A stretch of 64,000 nt of DNA, from NCBI GenBank assembly GCA_017745235.1, contig JAGHZU010000015.1, positions 46,450-110,449 on the forward strand. Reading direction: 5' to 3'. The DNA comes from Caulobacter sp. Its GTDB lineage: Bacteria; Pseudomonadota; Alphaproteobacteria; Caulobacterales; Caulobacteraceae. The translations under genes were made by a program, and so were the position numbers. Within the stretch, counting starts at the first letter, position 1. The number at the start of each line of letters is the position of its first letter. Of the stretch, positions 26,648-34,974 are shown in pieces. Below the pieces are notes generated by a model, which saw nothing but the letters and a program-made list of their open reading frames with translations, did no database searches and was not told the DNA's origin.

Positions 26648-26663
26648 AATTACAAATGTAATT
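26648..26663. promoter_or_regulatory. Candidate BlaI/CopY-type operator ATTACA-N2-TGTAAT
   Basis: AATTACA-AA-TGTAATT is a perfect inverted repeat with 7-bp arms. The core TACA-N2-TGTA is the site bound by BlaI/MecI/CopY winged-helix repressors. It sits in a very A/T-rich stretch 32-47 nt upstream of the ExbB-like gene, where a minus-strand promoter would be. No regulator gene lies next to it. Confidence 0.55.
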
Positions 26664-26688
26664 TATAGAGTCAAGACCCGGCCGGACC

Positions 26689-27318
26689 TCATGCCGGCCG
26701 GTAGGCCTGGGCCATCGCCCCGCCAGGGAAGGCGCGCGCGCTGACCAGCTCCAGGCGCAGAGGCGCGGCCAGGTCGGAGAACAGCGCCTGGCCCCGTCCC
26801 AGGGCCACAGGCGCCACCGCCAGGACGAACTGGTCGACCAGTCCCTGGGCGACGAGGCTGCGGGCGAAGCGGACGCCGCCGTGGGCGATGATCGGCTTGC
26901 CCGGCTGGGCCTTCAGCCGGGCGACCTCCTCGGCCAGGTCGCCGCCGGCCACCTGCGCCTGGCTCCAGCTTTCGCCGCCGGGCTGAAGCGCGGCCGACTG
27001 CGTGGCGCCGGCGCGGGCGTGGGCCTCTTCCAGGGCCGGACCTGGCGCGGCCTTCAGGATGTCCAGGCCCTGGCGCGAGAAGACGACCTTTGGGATCTCG
27101 TTCATCGGCGGGGCGAACGCGTCGGTCGAGGTCGGCCACCAGGCGGCCATGTCGCGAAAGCTGCGCGAGCCCATGATGTGCAGCCCGCCCGTCCAGAGCA
27201 TCTCGACCGACCAGGCCTTGGCCTCCTGGTCGGCGCCGAACATCCAGGCGTTGCGCCCCTCCAGGTCGCTGACGAACCCGTCGAGCGAGATCGACATCTT
27301 CAGGATCAGGTCTCTCAT
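26689..27318 (-). CDS. Dihydrofolate reductase family (RibD C-terminal-like) protein
   Basis: Cytoplasmic protein of 209 aa with the RibD C-terminal/DHFR-like fold. It starts MRDLILKMSISLDGFVSD, the family's first strand, and has GSRSFRDMAAWWP, PKVVFSRQGLD and IIAHGGVRFARSLVAQGLVDQF, where the G-G loop binds NADPH. The usual closing strand LELVSARAFPGG is present. Stand-alone members are NADPH-dependent reductases of unknown substrate. Monocistronic; the 143 nt upstream show no clear site. Confidence 0.85.
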   Translation of the reverse strand: MRDLILKMSISLDGFVSDLEGRNAWMFGADQEAKAWSVEMLWTGGLHIMGSRSFRDMAAWWPTSTDAFAPPMNEIPKVVFSRQGLDILKAAPGPALEEAHARAGATQSAALQPGGESWSQAQVAGGDLAEEVARLKAQPGKPIIAHGGVRFARSLVAQGLVDQFVLAVAPVALGRGQALFSDLAAPLRLELVSARAFPGGAMAQAYRPA

Positions 27319-27461
27319 GGCGTCCTCCTCTTGATCGCTGCGACCCGAGGACGGATGGGGACGAGACGTTCCGACACCAATCCAGGCGATTTCAGACCCT
27401 GAGCTTCCTCATCCGGACCGCCCTGACGGAGCCCTGGTCGCCGCGCGAGCCTGGAAGCCGT

Positions 27462-28088
27462 CTACCCGTTTTCCTGCGCCGCTCGCATCAGCGCCGCCAC
27501 CGGATCCTCGCCCAGGCCCGCGATCGCCCCGGCGCGCTCTGCGTCCGTCTTGTTCTGGCCCAGCTTGAACGTGCCCTCCAGGCGCTCGACCGTCAGTCGG
27601 CAGCCGACGATGCCGCGCATCATCGCCTCGAAGCGGCCGGGGGTCATCTTGTGGCGAGTCCAGGGGGTCTTGGGCAGGAGGCGGGCCTCCTCCTGGGCCG
27701 AAAGATCGTCGAGCAAGGCCACGAACTCGTCGTTGGACAGCGGGGCCACCAGGCCCTCGGCCTCGACGCTGACATAGTTCCAGGTCGGGACCTGGTCGTC
27801 GGTCCCGTACCAGTCTGGACTGACATAGGCGTGCGGCCCGGCCGCCAAGGCGACGGCGCGGAAACCCTGGACCAAGTGCGGGGCCAAGGCGTTGGCGCGC
27901 GAGAGGTGGAAGTCCAGCGCCACCTCGCCCCCTCCGGCGCCGAAGCCGAGTTCGCGCACCACCACCGGCGCCTGGGCCACGAATGGGCGGCCGCCGACAG
28001 CGGCGGCCAGGGTCACGAAGCCGTTGGCGCGGACGAAGTCCAGCAGGCGCGTGCGGTCATCGACGCGGAAGGCCTTGGCCGGATGCAT
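27462..28088 (-). CDS. FMN-binding PaiB-family protein
   Basis: Protein of 208 aa of the PaiB family (FMN-binding split-barrel, once described as negative regulators of sporulation enzymes in Bacillus). It has FVTLAAAVGGRPFVAQAPVV near the N-terminus, HLSRANALAPHL, and the diagnostic YVSPDWYGTDDQVPTWNYVSV region with N-Y followed by a charged C-terminal domain (KLGQNKTDAER). The start at 28088 overlaps the stop of the upstream amidase (TGATG). It is the last gene of an eamA-amidase-paiB operon. Confidence 0.88.
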   Translation of the reverse strand: MHPAKAFRVDDRTRLLDFVRANGFVTLAAAVGGRPFVAQAPVVVRELGFGAGGGEVALDFHLSRANALAPHLVQGFRAVALAAGPHAYVSPDWYGTDDQVPTWNYVSVEAEGLVAPLSNDEFVALLDDLSAQEEARLLPKTPWTRHKMTPGRFEAMMRGIVGCRLTVERLEGTFKLGQNKTDAERAGAIAGLGEDPVAALMRAAQENG

Positions 28089-28807
28089 CAGCCGCCGGCC
28101 CGCAACAGGGCGACCAGGCGCGCGCGGGTTTCGCCGTCGGCGATCCCGTCGAAGCGGCTCTGCAGCCAATGGCGCTGGAAGGCGGCCACCACCGTCTCGG
28201 TCCACTCGTCGTAGACGCCGGACGGGGCGCAATTGTAGCCCAGGCGGGTCAGGCCGGCCTGGAGCGCGAAGACGCCGGTCCCCTCCTCGCCCCGCCCCAG
28301 CGGCGCGCCGGGCGACGGCGGCGGCTCCACCCAGAGGCCATGGCCGGCCTCGGCCAGGCGCTTCCACGGGAAGCGTTCGCCCGGGTCGATCTTGCGGCCG
28401 GGGGCGATGTCGGAATGGCCCAGGATGCGGTCGTCGTCGATCGTCCAGCGCGAGCGGATGTCGGCCAGCAGGTTGATGACGGCGTCGATCTGGGCGTCAG
28501 GGAAGTCGCGATAGCCGAACTCGTGGCCGGGATTGACGATCTCGATGCCGATCGAGGCGGAGTTGATGTCCTTGACGCCCTTCCAGAAGGCCGCGCCGGC
28601 GTGCCAGGCCCGGCGCTCCTCGGGCACCAGGCGGAAGACCCGTCCGTCCTCCTCGACCAGGTAGTGGGCGCTGACCTTGGCCTCCGGATCGCACAGCCGC
28701 GCCAGGGCCGCCTCGCCGCTCTGCATGCCGGTGTAGTGCAGGACCACGCAGTCGGGCACGGCCTTGCGGGCGTCGAAATTCGGCGAGGGGGCGTCGATGA
28801 GGTTCAT
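28088..28807 (-). CDS. N-acetylmuramoyl-L-alanine amidase, AmpD-like with peptidoglycan-binding domain
   Basis: Zinc amidase of 239 aa that would cut MurNAc-L-Ala bonds. The amidase_2 domain (about 1-165) has the zinc ligands in VLHYTGM, AWHAG and ILGHSDIAPGRKIDPGE. A C-terminal three-helix peptidoglycan-binding domain follows (GVFALQAGLTRLGY, AFQRHW). No signal peptide is seen, so it may work in the cytoplasm on recycled muropeptides, as AmpD does; the PG-binding domain is also seen in AmiD-type proteins. It overlaps eamA (ATGA) and paiB. Confidence 0.9.
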   Translation of the reverse strand: MNLIDAPSPNFDARKAVPDCVVLHYTGMQSGEAALARLCDPEAKVSAHYLVEEDGRVFRLVPEERRAWHAGAAFWKGVKDINSASIGIEIVNPGHEFGYRDFPDAQIDAVINLLADIRSRWTIDDDRILGHSDIAPGRKIDPGERFPWKRLAEAGHGLWVEPPPSPGAPLGRGEEGTGVFALQAGLTRLGYNCAPSGVYDEWTETVVAAFQRHWLQSRFDGIADGETRARLVALLRAGG

Positions 28808-29697
28808 TGCGAACGGTTCCTCGTCAGAAGCAGCAGCGGCATCACCTGGTTCCTGCGCAGGGCGATGATCAGAACCCCCACTAGCGCCAGGATCGTGCCG
28901 ATTCCCATCCGAATATCGAAATGATCGTGTGTCACCGCCACGCCCAGGCCGATCGTCAGCAGCGGCGTCATCAAGGTGAGCGGGGCGATCAGGTTGGCCT
29001 CGTACCGCTGGATCAGGCCGTAATAGGCGGTGTGGGCCAGGACCGAGACCACCAGGGCCGAGAACAGCACCGCGGCCACGAAGGGCCAGCCGGCGTGGAT
29101 GGCGGCGGCCGGGGCGCCCGGCTCGATCAGGACGCTGAGCGCCGCCAGGGGCAGGATCGAGGTGGCCCCGACCCAGGCCTGGAACTGCAAAGGCTTCACG
29201 CCCTCGATCTGCTTCATCATCACCGCCCCCAGCGAGCCGGTGAAGGCCGAGCCGACGATGAACCACAGGCCGGGCGACAGTTGCAGGCCGTGCGGGTTCC
29301 ACATCACCACCACCGCCCCCGTCAGGGTCAGGGCGATGCCCAGGCCGCGCCGCCAGCGCACGCTCTCGCCCAGCATCAGCATCGAGAGCATCGTCGTGAA
29401 CGGCACGCCCAGTTGCACCACCACCGCCGCGGCCGAGGGCGAGGCGGTCTTGAAGCCCATGAACAGGAGGGCGAAGTTCCCAGCCCCCATCAGCAGGCCG
29501 ACCACCGCGATGCGCCAGGCCGGCCGGGGCGCGGGCAGCAGCCACCGCGCCGTCACCGCCGCGACGATGGCGAACCGCACCGCCGCATAGAACAGCGGCG
29601 GCACGCCCCAGTGAGCCACCACGATTTTCGAGATGATGTTGTTGCAGGCCCAGACCAGGCAGACCAGGACCAGCAAACCGAAGTCGCGCAAGGACAT
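28804..29697 (-). CDS. EamA/DMT family transporter
   Basis: Inner-membrane protein of 297 aa with ten predicted membrane segments in two EamA repeats. The first repeat has SLRDFGLLVLVCLVWACNNI and GFKTASPSAAAVVVQL; the second has SPGLWFIVGSAFTGSLGAVM and TPLLTIGLGVAV. The family exports small metabolites such as amino acids; the substrate is unknown. I use ATG 29697 because the longer frame to 29811 runs through the promoter region. It is first in the operon with the amidase and paiB. Confidence 0.88.
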   Translation of the reverse strand: MSLRDFGLLVLVCLVWACNNIISKIVVAHWGVPPLFYAAVRFAIVAAVTARWLLPAPRPAWRIAVVGLLMGAGNFALLFMGFKTASPSAAAVVVQLGVPFTTMLSMLMLGESVRWRRGLGIALTLTGAVVVMWNPHGLQLSPGLWFIVGSAFTGSLGAVMMKQIEGVKPLQFQAWVGATSILPLAALSVLIEPGAPAAAIHAGWPFVAAVLFSALVVSVLAHTAYYGLIQRYEANLIAPLTLMTPLLTIGLGVAVTHDHFDIRMGIGTILALVGVLIIALRRNQVMPLLLLTRNRSQ

Positions 29698-29766
29698 GGC
29701 CCGAGCGCATACGCGTCCCGAACGGCTGTTTGCAACGAAAACCGACAGGCCCGTCAATTGTGTCGG

Positions 29767-29811
29767 TTGACGTAAGGGATAAACGGCCGTTTGATAGTGA
29801 ACAGCGTTCAC
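29767..29811 (+). promoter_or_regulatory. Candidate promoter and palindromic operator of the monooxygenase gene
   Basis: TTGACG (29767-29772) and TTGATA (29791-29796) are spaced by 18 nt and could be minus 35 and minus 10. Directly after them GTGAACAGCGTTCAC (29797-29811) is a perfect palindrome with 6-bp arms, extended by GATA/TATC. A repressor bound there would block initiation. No regulator gene is adjacent. Confidence 0.5.
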
Positions 29812-29861
29812 ATATCACAAGCGTCCGGAGAACCGGACCACATGAGCAAGGGCGGAAGCGG

Positions 29862-31343
29862 ATGGCGATCGAGCATTTCGACGTACTGATCGTGGGCGCG
29901 GGGCTGTCGGGCATCGGCGCGGCCTACCACCTGCAACGCGACTGCCCGGGCAAGTCCTACGCGATCCTGGAGGCCCGCGGCGCCATCGGCGGCACCTGGG
30001 ACCTGTTCCGCTATCCCGGCATCCGCTCCGACAGCGACATGTACACCCTGGGCTACGCCTTCAAGCCGTGGCGCGAGGCCAAGGCCATCGCCGACGGCCC
30101 CTCGATCCTGCGCTACGTGCGCGAGACGGCCGACGAGAACGGCATCACCCCGCACATCCGCTTCGGCCACAAGGTCAAGCGCGCCAGCTGGTCGTCGGAG
30201 ACGGCGACCTGGACCGTCGAGGCCGAGCACGAGGGCCGGATCGTCCAGGTCAGCTGCGGCTTCCTGTCGATGTGCAGCGGCTACTACAACTACGACGCCG
30301 GCTATACGCCCGACTTCCCGGGGGTCGAGCGCTACAAGGGCCGGCTGGTCCATCCCCAGCACTGGCCCACCGACCTGGACTACGCCGGCAAGTCGGTGGT
30401 GGTGATCGGCAGCGGCGCGACCGCCGTGACCCTGGTGCCGGAAATGGCCAAGACGGCCTCGCACGTGACCATGCTGCAGCGCTCGCCGACCTATGTGGTC
30501 TCCCGTCCGGCCGAGGACGGCCTGGCCAACTGGATGCGCCGCCACCTGCCCGCCATGACCGCCTACGGCATCACGCGGTGGAAGAACGTGCTGATGCAGA
30601 TGCTGTTCTTCAACATCGCCCGCAAGAAGCCGGAGAAGACCAAGGAGCGACTGCTGGGGCTCGTTCGCGACTACCTGGGGCCGGACTACGACGTGGCCAC
30701 GCACTTCACGCCCCGCTACAATCCGTGGGACCAGCGCCTGTGCCTGGTGCCCGACGCCGACCTGTTCGACTCGCTGAAGGCGGGAACCAGCTCGGTCGTC
30801 ACCGACCAGATCGAGACCTTCACCGAGGACGGCCTGCTGCTGAAGTCCGGCCAGACCCTGAAGGCCGACGTGATCGTCACCGCCACGGGCCTGCGCATGC
30901 AGTTGCTGGGCGAGATGGAGATGGTGGTCGACGGCCGGAAGATCGCTCCGCACGAGACCACCAGCTACAAGGGCATGATGTTCAGCGACGTGCCGAACCT
31001 GGCCTCGACCTTCGGCTACACCAATGCCAGTTGGACGCTGAAGGCCGACCTGACGGCGGAATATGTCTGCCGCCTGTTGAAATACATGGACCGCACCGGC
31101 GCCCAGATCTGCACCCCGCGCCTGCCCGAGGGCCAGATGGAGGTCGAGCCGTGGCTCGACTTCTCGTCGGGCTACGTGCAGCGGGCCCTGAAGATCCTGC
31201 CCAAGCAGGGCGCCAGGACGCCGTGGAAGGTGCACCAGAACTACGCCATGGACATGATGACCCTGCGCCACGGCAAGGTCGACGACGGCGCCATGGAGTT
31301 CTCCAAGGCTCGCGTCCCGGCCTCGGCGAAGGTGGCGGCTTAG
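29862..31343 (+). CDS. Flavin-containing monooxygenase, Baeyer-Villiger type
   Basis: FAD- and NADPH-dependent enzyme of 493 aa. The N-terminal FAD loop is VGAGLSGIGAAYHL (G12-x-G14-x-x-G17). GGTWDLFRYPGIRSDSDMYT is the typical next block. YKGRLVHPQHWP (158-169) matches the Baeyer-Villiger fingerprint F-x-G-x-x-x-H-x-x-x-W-P with Tyr for Phe. The NADP loop VVVIGSGATAVTL follows. Close relatives include EthA-like monooxygenases acting on ketones and thioamides; the substrate is not known. ATG 29862 follows a GCGGAAG sequence; longer frames cross the operator. Confidence 0.9.
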   Translation: MAIEHFDVLIVGAGLSGIGAAYHLQRDCPGKSYAILEARGAIGGTWDLFRYPGIRSDSDMYTLGYAFKPWREAKAIADGPSILRYVRETADENGITPHIRFGHKVKRASWSSETATWTVEAEHEGRIVQVSCGFLSMCSGYYNYDAGYTPDFPGVERYKGRLVHPQHWPTDLDYAGKSVVVIGSGATAVTLVPEMAKTASHVTMLQRSPTYVVSRPAEDGLANWMRRHLPAMTAYGITRWKNVLMQMLFFNIARKKPEKTKERLLGLVRDYLGPDYDVATHFTPRYNPWDQRLCLVPDADLFDSLKAGTSSVVTDQIETFTEDGLLLKSGQTLKADVIVTATGLRMQLLGEMEMVVDGRKIAPHETTSYKGMMFSDVPNLASTFGYTNASWTLKADLTAEYVCRLLKYMDRTGAQICTPRLPEGQMEVEPWLDFSSGYVQRALKILPKQGARTPWKVHQNYAMDMMTLRHGKVDDGAMEFSKARVPASAKVAA

Positions 31344-31492
31344 GAGCGCTCCCTCCGCCAATTCGACCGCCGATGTGGGGGTTTCGCCGTATGGCGACAT
31401 GGGGCCATCCGCTGATCCCCATGGGCGCGCCCGGTCCCTACCGACCTGATCCGGGTTGACCTTCCGCGGCCTCCCGCCCGACCTGTCCGTGC

Positions 31493-32113
31493 CTAGAGGT
31501 AGTTGCGGATCGCCAGGGCGCCCTCGAAGGGCGCCGCCAGGTCGCCGACGATCGCCACCCGGGCGCCGGCCGCCCTGCCGGCCGCGACGCCGGCGGGCGA
31601 GTCCTCGAACACCAGGCATTCGCCGATCGGCGCGCCCAGCCGCTCGGCCGCCTTCAGGAAACCCTCCGGATGCGGCTTGCCCCGCCGGACGTCTTCGGCG
31701 GCGAGAAAGTGATCGGGAATCGGCAGGCCGGCGGCGCGCAGGCGCGTCTCGGCCAGCGCCCGGGGCGCGGAGGTCACGATCGCCCAGCGGGCCGGGTCCA
31801 GCCCCGCCAGCAGCGCCTGGACGCCGGCGATCGCCGCCACGCCCTCGGTGTCGTCCAGTTCGGCCTGTAACAGCCAGCGGGCCTCGGCCTCGATGTCCAT
31901 GCCGGGACGGGCGAAACGGCTGAGGCTGTCGCGATATTGCAGGCCCTGGCAGACGGCGAGGACCTGCGCCGGGTCGTGTCCGTGACGCAGCGCCCAGGCC
32001 GTCCACACCCGCTCCACGACCGCCGAGGAATCCAGCAGGGTGCCGTCCATGTCGAACAGGAAGGCGGCGTAGGCGCGGCCGCGGAAGACCGGAGCGCGAT
32101 CGGGTTCTGTCAT
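31493..32113 (-). CDS. HAD-superfamily sugar phosphatase/phosphoglucomutase-like hydrolase
   Basis: Haloacid-dehalogenase phosphatase of 206 aa. Motif I is FDMDGTLLDSS with the two catalytic Asp; motif II is IVTSAPRALAE; motif III/IV is GKPHPEGFLKAAE and VFEDSPAGVAAG. The cap is the helical type 1 cap. The sequence resembles the small sugar-phosphate phosphatases (YfbT/GPP-like). It is the third gene after deoR and an MFS gene, so it may act on the phosphorylated sugar or dephosphorylate it for recycling. Confidence 0.88.
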   Translation of the reverse strand: MTEPDRAPVFRGRAYAAFLFDMDGTLLDSSAVVERVWTAWALRHGHDPAQVLAVCQGLQYRDSLSRFARPGMDIEAEARWLLQAELDDTEGVAAIAGVQALLAGLDPARWAIVTSAPRALAETRLRAAGLPIPDHFLAAEDVRRGKPHPEGFLKAAERLGAPIGECLVFEDSPAGVAAGRAAGARVAIVGDLAAPFEGALAIRNYL

Positions 32114-32148
32114 GACGGACTCCTTGCGTCGTTGCGGGGAAAGGCGGG

Positions 32149-33288
32149 TCAGGCCGGGCGGTCGGTCACCCGGCCGGCCAGGATCGGGGTCAGGGCGAAC
32201 AGGATGGCCAGCAGCCAGAAGGCGCCGTGCAGTCCGGTGGTCCTGGCGAGGCCGCCAATGCCCGCGGGGCCGATCAGGATGCCGGCGTAGCCGATGGTCG
32301 ACAGGACCGAGATCGCCTGGGCCGAAGGCATGGCCGTCTGGGTTCCGGCCAGGCGAAACAGCACCGGCACGATGTTGGAGGCTCCCAGGCCGATCAGGAC
32401 GAAGCCTGCCAGGGCCAGCCAGGCGACGGGCACGGTCAGCAGCACCGCGAAGCCGGCCACCGCGACCAGCCCGCCCCACCGCAGCACGGCGCGGTCGCCC
32501 AGCTTCGCCACGGTCCGGTCGCCGGCGAAGCGGCCGGCGGTCATGGCGATGGAGAACAGCATGTAGCCGATCCCGCCTTGGGCCACCGCCACCAGTCCGG
32601 CCTTGGTGATCAGCAGCGCGCTCCAGTCCAGCATCGCGCCCTCGGCCAGGAACGTCGCCCCGGCCAGCAGCGACAGCAAAACGACGGCGCCGCGCGGAAC
32701 GGCGAACCTCGCCCCCTCCGGATCGCCCTTGGCCCGCACCAGGCGCGGCGCGGCCAGCGCCATGGCCGCCAGCATCAGCGCGGCGTTGACCAGCACCCCC
32801 GCCAGCGGGGCCAGGCCGGCCGACAACATCAGGGTCATGGAGGTCGCTCCCGCGAACCCTCCGATGCTGTAGAGCGCGTGGAAGCCGGACATCAGCGGCC
32901 GCTGCGCCGCCCGCTCGACGTCGACCGCGTGGACGTTGATCGCCACGTCCAGCGATCCGAGGGCCGCGCCGAAAGCGAACAGGGCCGAGCCGAGGGCGAG
33001 AGGCGTTCCAGCCACCGCCAGGAACGGCAGGAACACGGCCACGCCCAGGCCGCCCAGGATGACGATGGGCCGGCTGCCGAACCGGGCGGCCAGCGCGCCC
33101 GTCGCCGACATGGTCAGCACCGAGCCCAGGCCCAGGCAAAGCAGCATCATGCCCATGGCTCCGTCGTCGATGCCAAGTCGCGCCTTGGCGAAGGGCACCA
33201 GCGGGGCCCAGGAGGCCACGCCGAAGCCGGCGACGAGGAAGGACAGGCGCGTGGCGAGACGCGCCGCCGGGGAGGACGGCGTCACCAT
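32149..33288 (-). CDS. MFS transporter, sugar-permease-like
   Basis: Inner-membrane transporter of 379 aa with about 12 membrane segments. It has the A-like loop MSATGALAARFGSRPIVILGG, then SLDVAINVHAVDVERAAQRP and SGFHALYSIGGFAGA, which are close to the YbjJ/FucP-like branch of the major facilitator superfamily. It lies 32 nt after the deoR gene and 35 nt before the HAD gene; the three form an operon. The substrate is unknown, probably a sugar given the neighbours. Confidence 0.88.
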   Translation of the reverse strand: MVTPSSPAARLATRLSFLVAGFGVASWAPLVPFAKARLGIDDGAMGMMLLCLGLGSVLTMSATGALAARFGSRPIVILGGLGVAVFLPFLAVAGTPLALGSALFAFGAALGSLDVAINVHAVDVERAAQRPLMSGFHALYSIGGFAGATSMTLMLSAGLAPLAGVLVNAALMLAAMALAAPRLVRAKGDPEGARFAVPRGAVVLLSLLAGATFLAEGAMLDWSALLITKAGLVAVAQGGIGYMLFSIAMTAGRFAGDRTVAKLGDRAVLRWGGLVAVAGFAVLLTVPVAWLALAGFVLIGLGASNIVPVLFRLAGTQTAMPSAQAISVLSTIGYAGILIGPAGIGGLARTTGLHGAFWLLAILFALTPILAGRVTDRPA

Positions 33289-33320
33289 GGTGAGCTCCGG
33301 ATAGATAGGTGCGAGCTGGC

Positions 33321-34085
33321 CTAGGCCAGGATGATCCTGGCCCCGCCCTGGGCGAGGCCGTCGCGAACGGGCGGCGGCGCGTCAGCCTCGAGGATCAGGG
33401 TGTCGAAGGCCTCGAGCGGCGCGACCCGGTGGGGGGCGCGGGTCTCGAGCTTCTCGTTGAGCGCCATCAGCACGATGGCCTCGCTGGCTCCGACCAGGGC
33501 GCGCTTGAAGGCCGCATCGCCGGCGTCGAAGATGCACGCCCCATGCCGGGCCGACAGCGCGCAGGCGCCCAGGAAGCAGCGGTCGATGCTGAGCTGCTGG
33601 ACCGCCATCACCGCGGAAGCGTCGACCACCCCGCCAACCTCGCGGTTCACCTCACCGCCCAGGATCATGAAATCCAGGCTCTGGCGCTCGAACAGCACCG
33701 AGGCGATCGGCACGGAATTGGTGATGACCCTCAGGCCCAGGTCGTCGGGCAATTCGGCGGCCAGGGCCAGGTTGGCGCTGCCGTTGTCGAGGAAGATCGC
33801 CTCGCCGGGCCCGACCAGGCGGGCGGCCGCGCGGGCCAGGGCCCGCTTGCGCTCGACGTCCTCGACGGCGCGCACGTTCATCGGCGCCGAGATGGGCGAG
33901 ATCGGCAAGGCGCCGCCATAGACCCGGCGACAGCGCCCGTCGGCAGCCAGGGCCCGCAGGTCACGCCGGATGGCGTCCTCGGAAACCGAGAACTCCTCGG
34001 CCAGCACCGCCGCCACGACGGTCTGGCCCTGGTCCAGGCGCCGGGCGATCAGTTCGCGACGAGCAACGGGAGGCGTATCGTTCAT
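33321..34085 (-). CDS. DeoR family transcriptional regulator
   Basis: Sugar-responsive repressor of 254 aa. The N-terminal helix-turn-helix is RRELIARRLDQGQTVVAAVL followed by EEFSVSEDAIRRDLRALAADG, the DeoR signature. The C-terminal DeoRC domain has FLDNGSANLALAAEL, ITNSVPIASVL and MILGGEVNREVGGVVDASAV, which binds a phosphosugar. It leads the operon with the MFS and HAD genes. I use ATG 34085; an earlier ATG at 34121 would overlap the operator-like repeats. Confidence 0.9.
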   Translation of the reverse strand: MNDTPPVARRELIARRLDQGQTVVAAVLAEEFSVSEDAIRRDLRALAADGRCRRVYGGALPISPISAPMNVRAVEDVERKRALARAAARLVGPGEAIFLDNGSANLALAAELPDDLGLRVITNSVPIASVLFERQSLDFMILGGEVNREVGGVVDASAVMAVQQLSIDRCFLGACALSARHGACIFDAGDAAFKRALVGASEAIVLMALNEKLETRAPHRVAPLEAFDTLILEADAPPPVRDGLAQGGARIILA

Positions 34086-34100
34086 GCCGCACGTCATATC

Positions 34101-34196
34101 GTGCATAAACGTGCATTTCAAGGCGAAAATCGGCGGAAAGAAATCCGTCTTACTCAGAAACCGGCACTATCACGGCCCAACTTCGCACATTTGTGC
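34101..34196. promoter_or_regulatory. GTGCA-type repeats upstream of deoR
   Basis: GTGCAT occurs at 34101-34106 and again at 34111-34116, and GCACA-TT-TGTGC is a perfect palindrome at 34185-34196. DeoR proteins bind repeated short half-sites in front of their own genes, so these are good candidates. The remaining part of 34086-34317 shows no gene. Confidence 0.4.
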
Positions 34197-34317
34197 ACGT
34201 TTTTAGAGCTTGCGTGCGCGATTTCAGGCTCGGAACGCCCGCTCACGGTCGCAGCCCTAAGATCGCGAAGCTGAGCCGCCATCCACGAGCCCGGGATGGC
34301 GACGAGGGGAACGCTCC

Positions 34318-34971
34318 TCAATCCACGAAGTCGAAGCCTTCGTCGTCGTCCTCGACCGGGGCCGGCTTGGGCGGGGCGCCGCCCTTGGGCCGTACGAAGC
34401 GCAGGGCCGTATGGGTCTTGGAGAAGGCGCAGACCTTGGTGTCGACCAGGCCGTGGGCCCGGGCCTCGGCCAGGATCTCGGCGTCCTTCAGCGGCGCGCC
34501 CTTGCCCTTCTGCGCCACGATCCAGATCGCGCCCTTGGGAGCCAGCCCCCCGGCCAGATCGTCCAGCTGGTCGAAGTCCGCCAGGTCTTCGACGCCCAGG
34601 AACAGCAGGTCGACGTTTTCGTAGGCGTCGACCGGGGCGACGCGGGTGCGCAGCTCGGCCAGGAAGTCGGCGTCGTCCAGGTTCTCGATCACCACGGTCT
34701 GGCCGGCCTTGACGCCCAGCTTGTCCAGGCGGCCGGGCGGGTTCTGGATGGCGTGCAGCCACTTCGCCGCCTGGCCGGCGTCCAGGGTGAAGCGGGTGCC
34801 GTCGTTCAGCACGAGGTCATCGCCCTCGACCCGCAGGCCGCGCAGGGCGTGGCCCTGGAAGTTGCCCTCGACCGCGCCGCGGAAGATCAGCTTGGGCGGC
34901 TCCCACAGGAGCTTGCCCGGCCCGTCGCCGCCGGAGAGCTGGCCCCAGACGCCCTTGGCTTCCTTGCCCAT
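34318..34971 (-). CDS. DUF3052-family-like protein
   Basis: Soluble protein of 217 aa. The region KLGVKAGQTVVIENLDDADFL, then LLFLGVEDLADFDQLDDLAG and PKGAIWIVAQKGKGAPLKDAEI, follows the DUF3052 pattern of a Rossmann-like domain that ends with W-x-x-x-x-K-G. The N-terminal 80 residues (KLLWEPPKLIFRG) form a separate beta-rich part. The C-terminus is acidic (EDDDEGFDF). The function is unknown. It follows the enoyl-CoA hydratase gene after 3 nt and is probably co-transcribed with it. Confidence 0.75.
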   Translation of the reverse strand: MGKEAKGVWGQLSGGDGPGKLLWEPPKLIFRGAVEGNFQGHALRGLRVEGDDLVLNDGTRFTLDAGQAAKWLHAIQNPPGRLDKLGVKAGQTVVIENLDDADFLAELRTRVAPVDAYENVDLLFLGVEDLADFDQLDDLAGGLAPKGAIWIVAQKGKGAPLKDAEILAEARAHGLVDTKVCAFSKTHTALRFVRPKGGAPPKPAPVEDDDEGFDFVD

Positions 34972-34974
34972 GCC

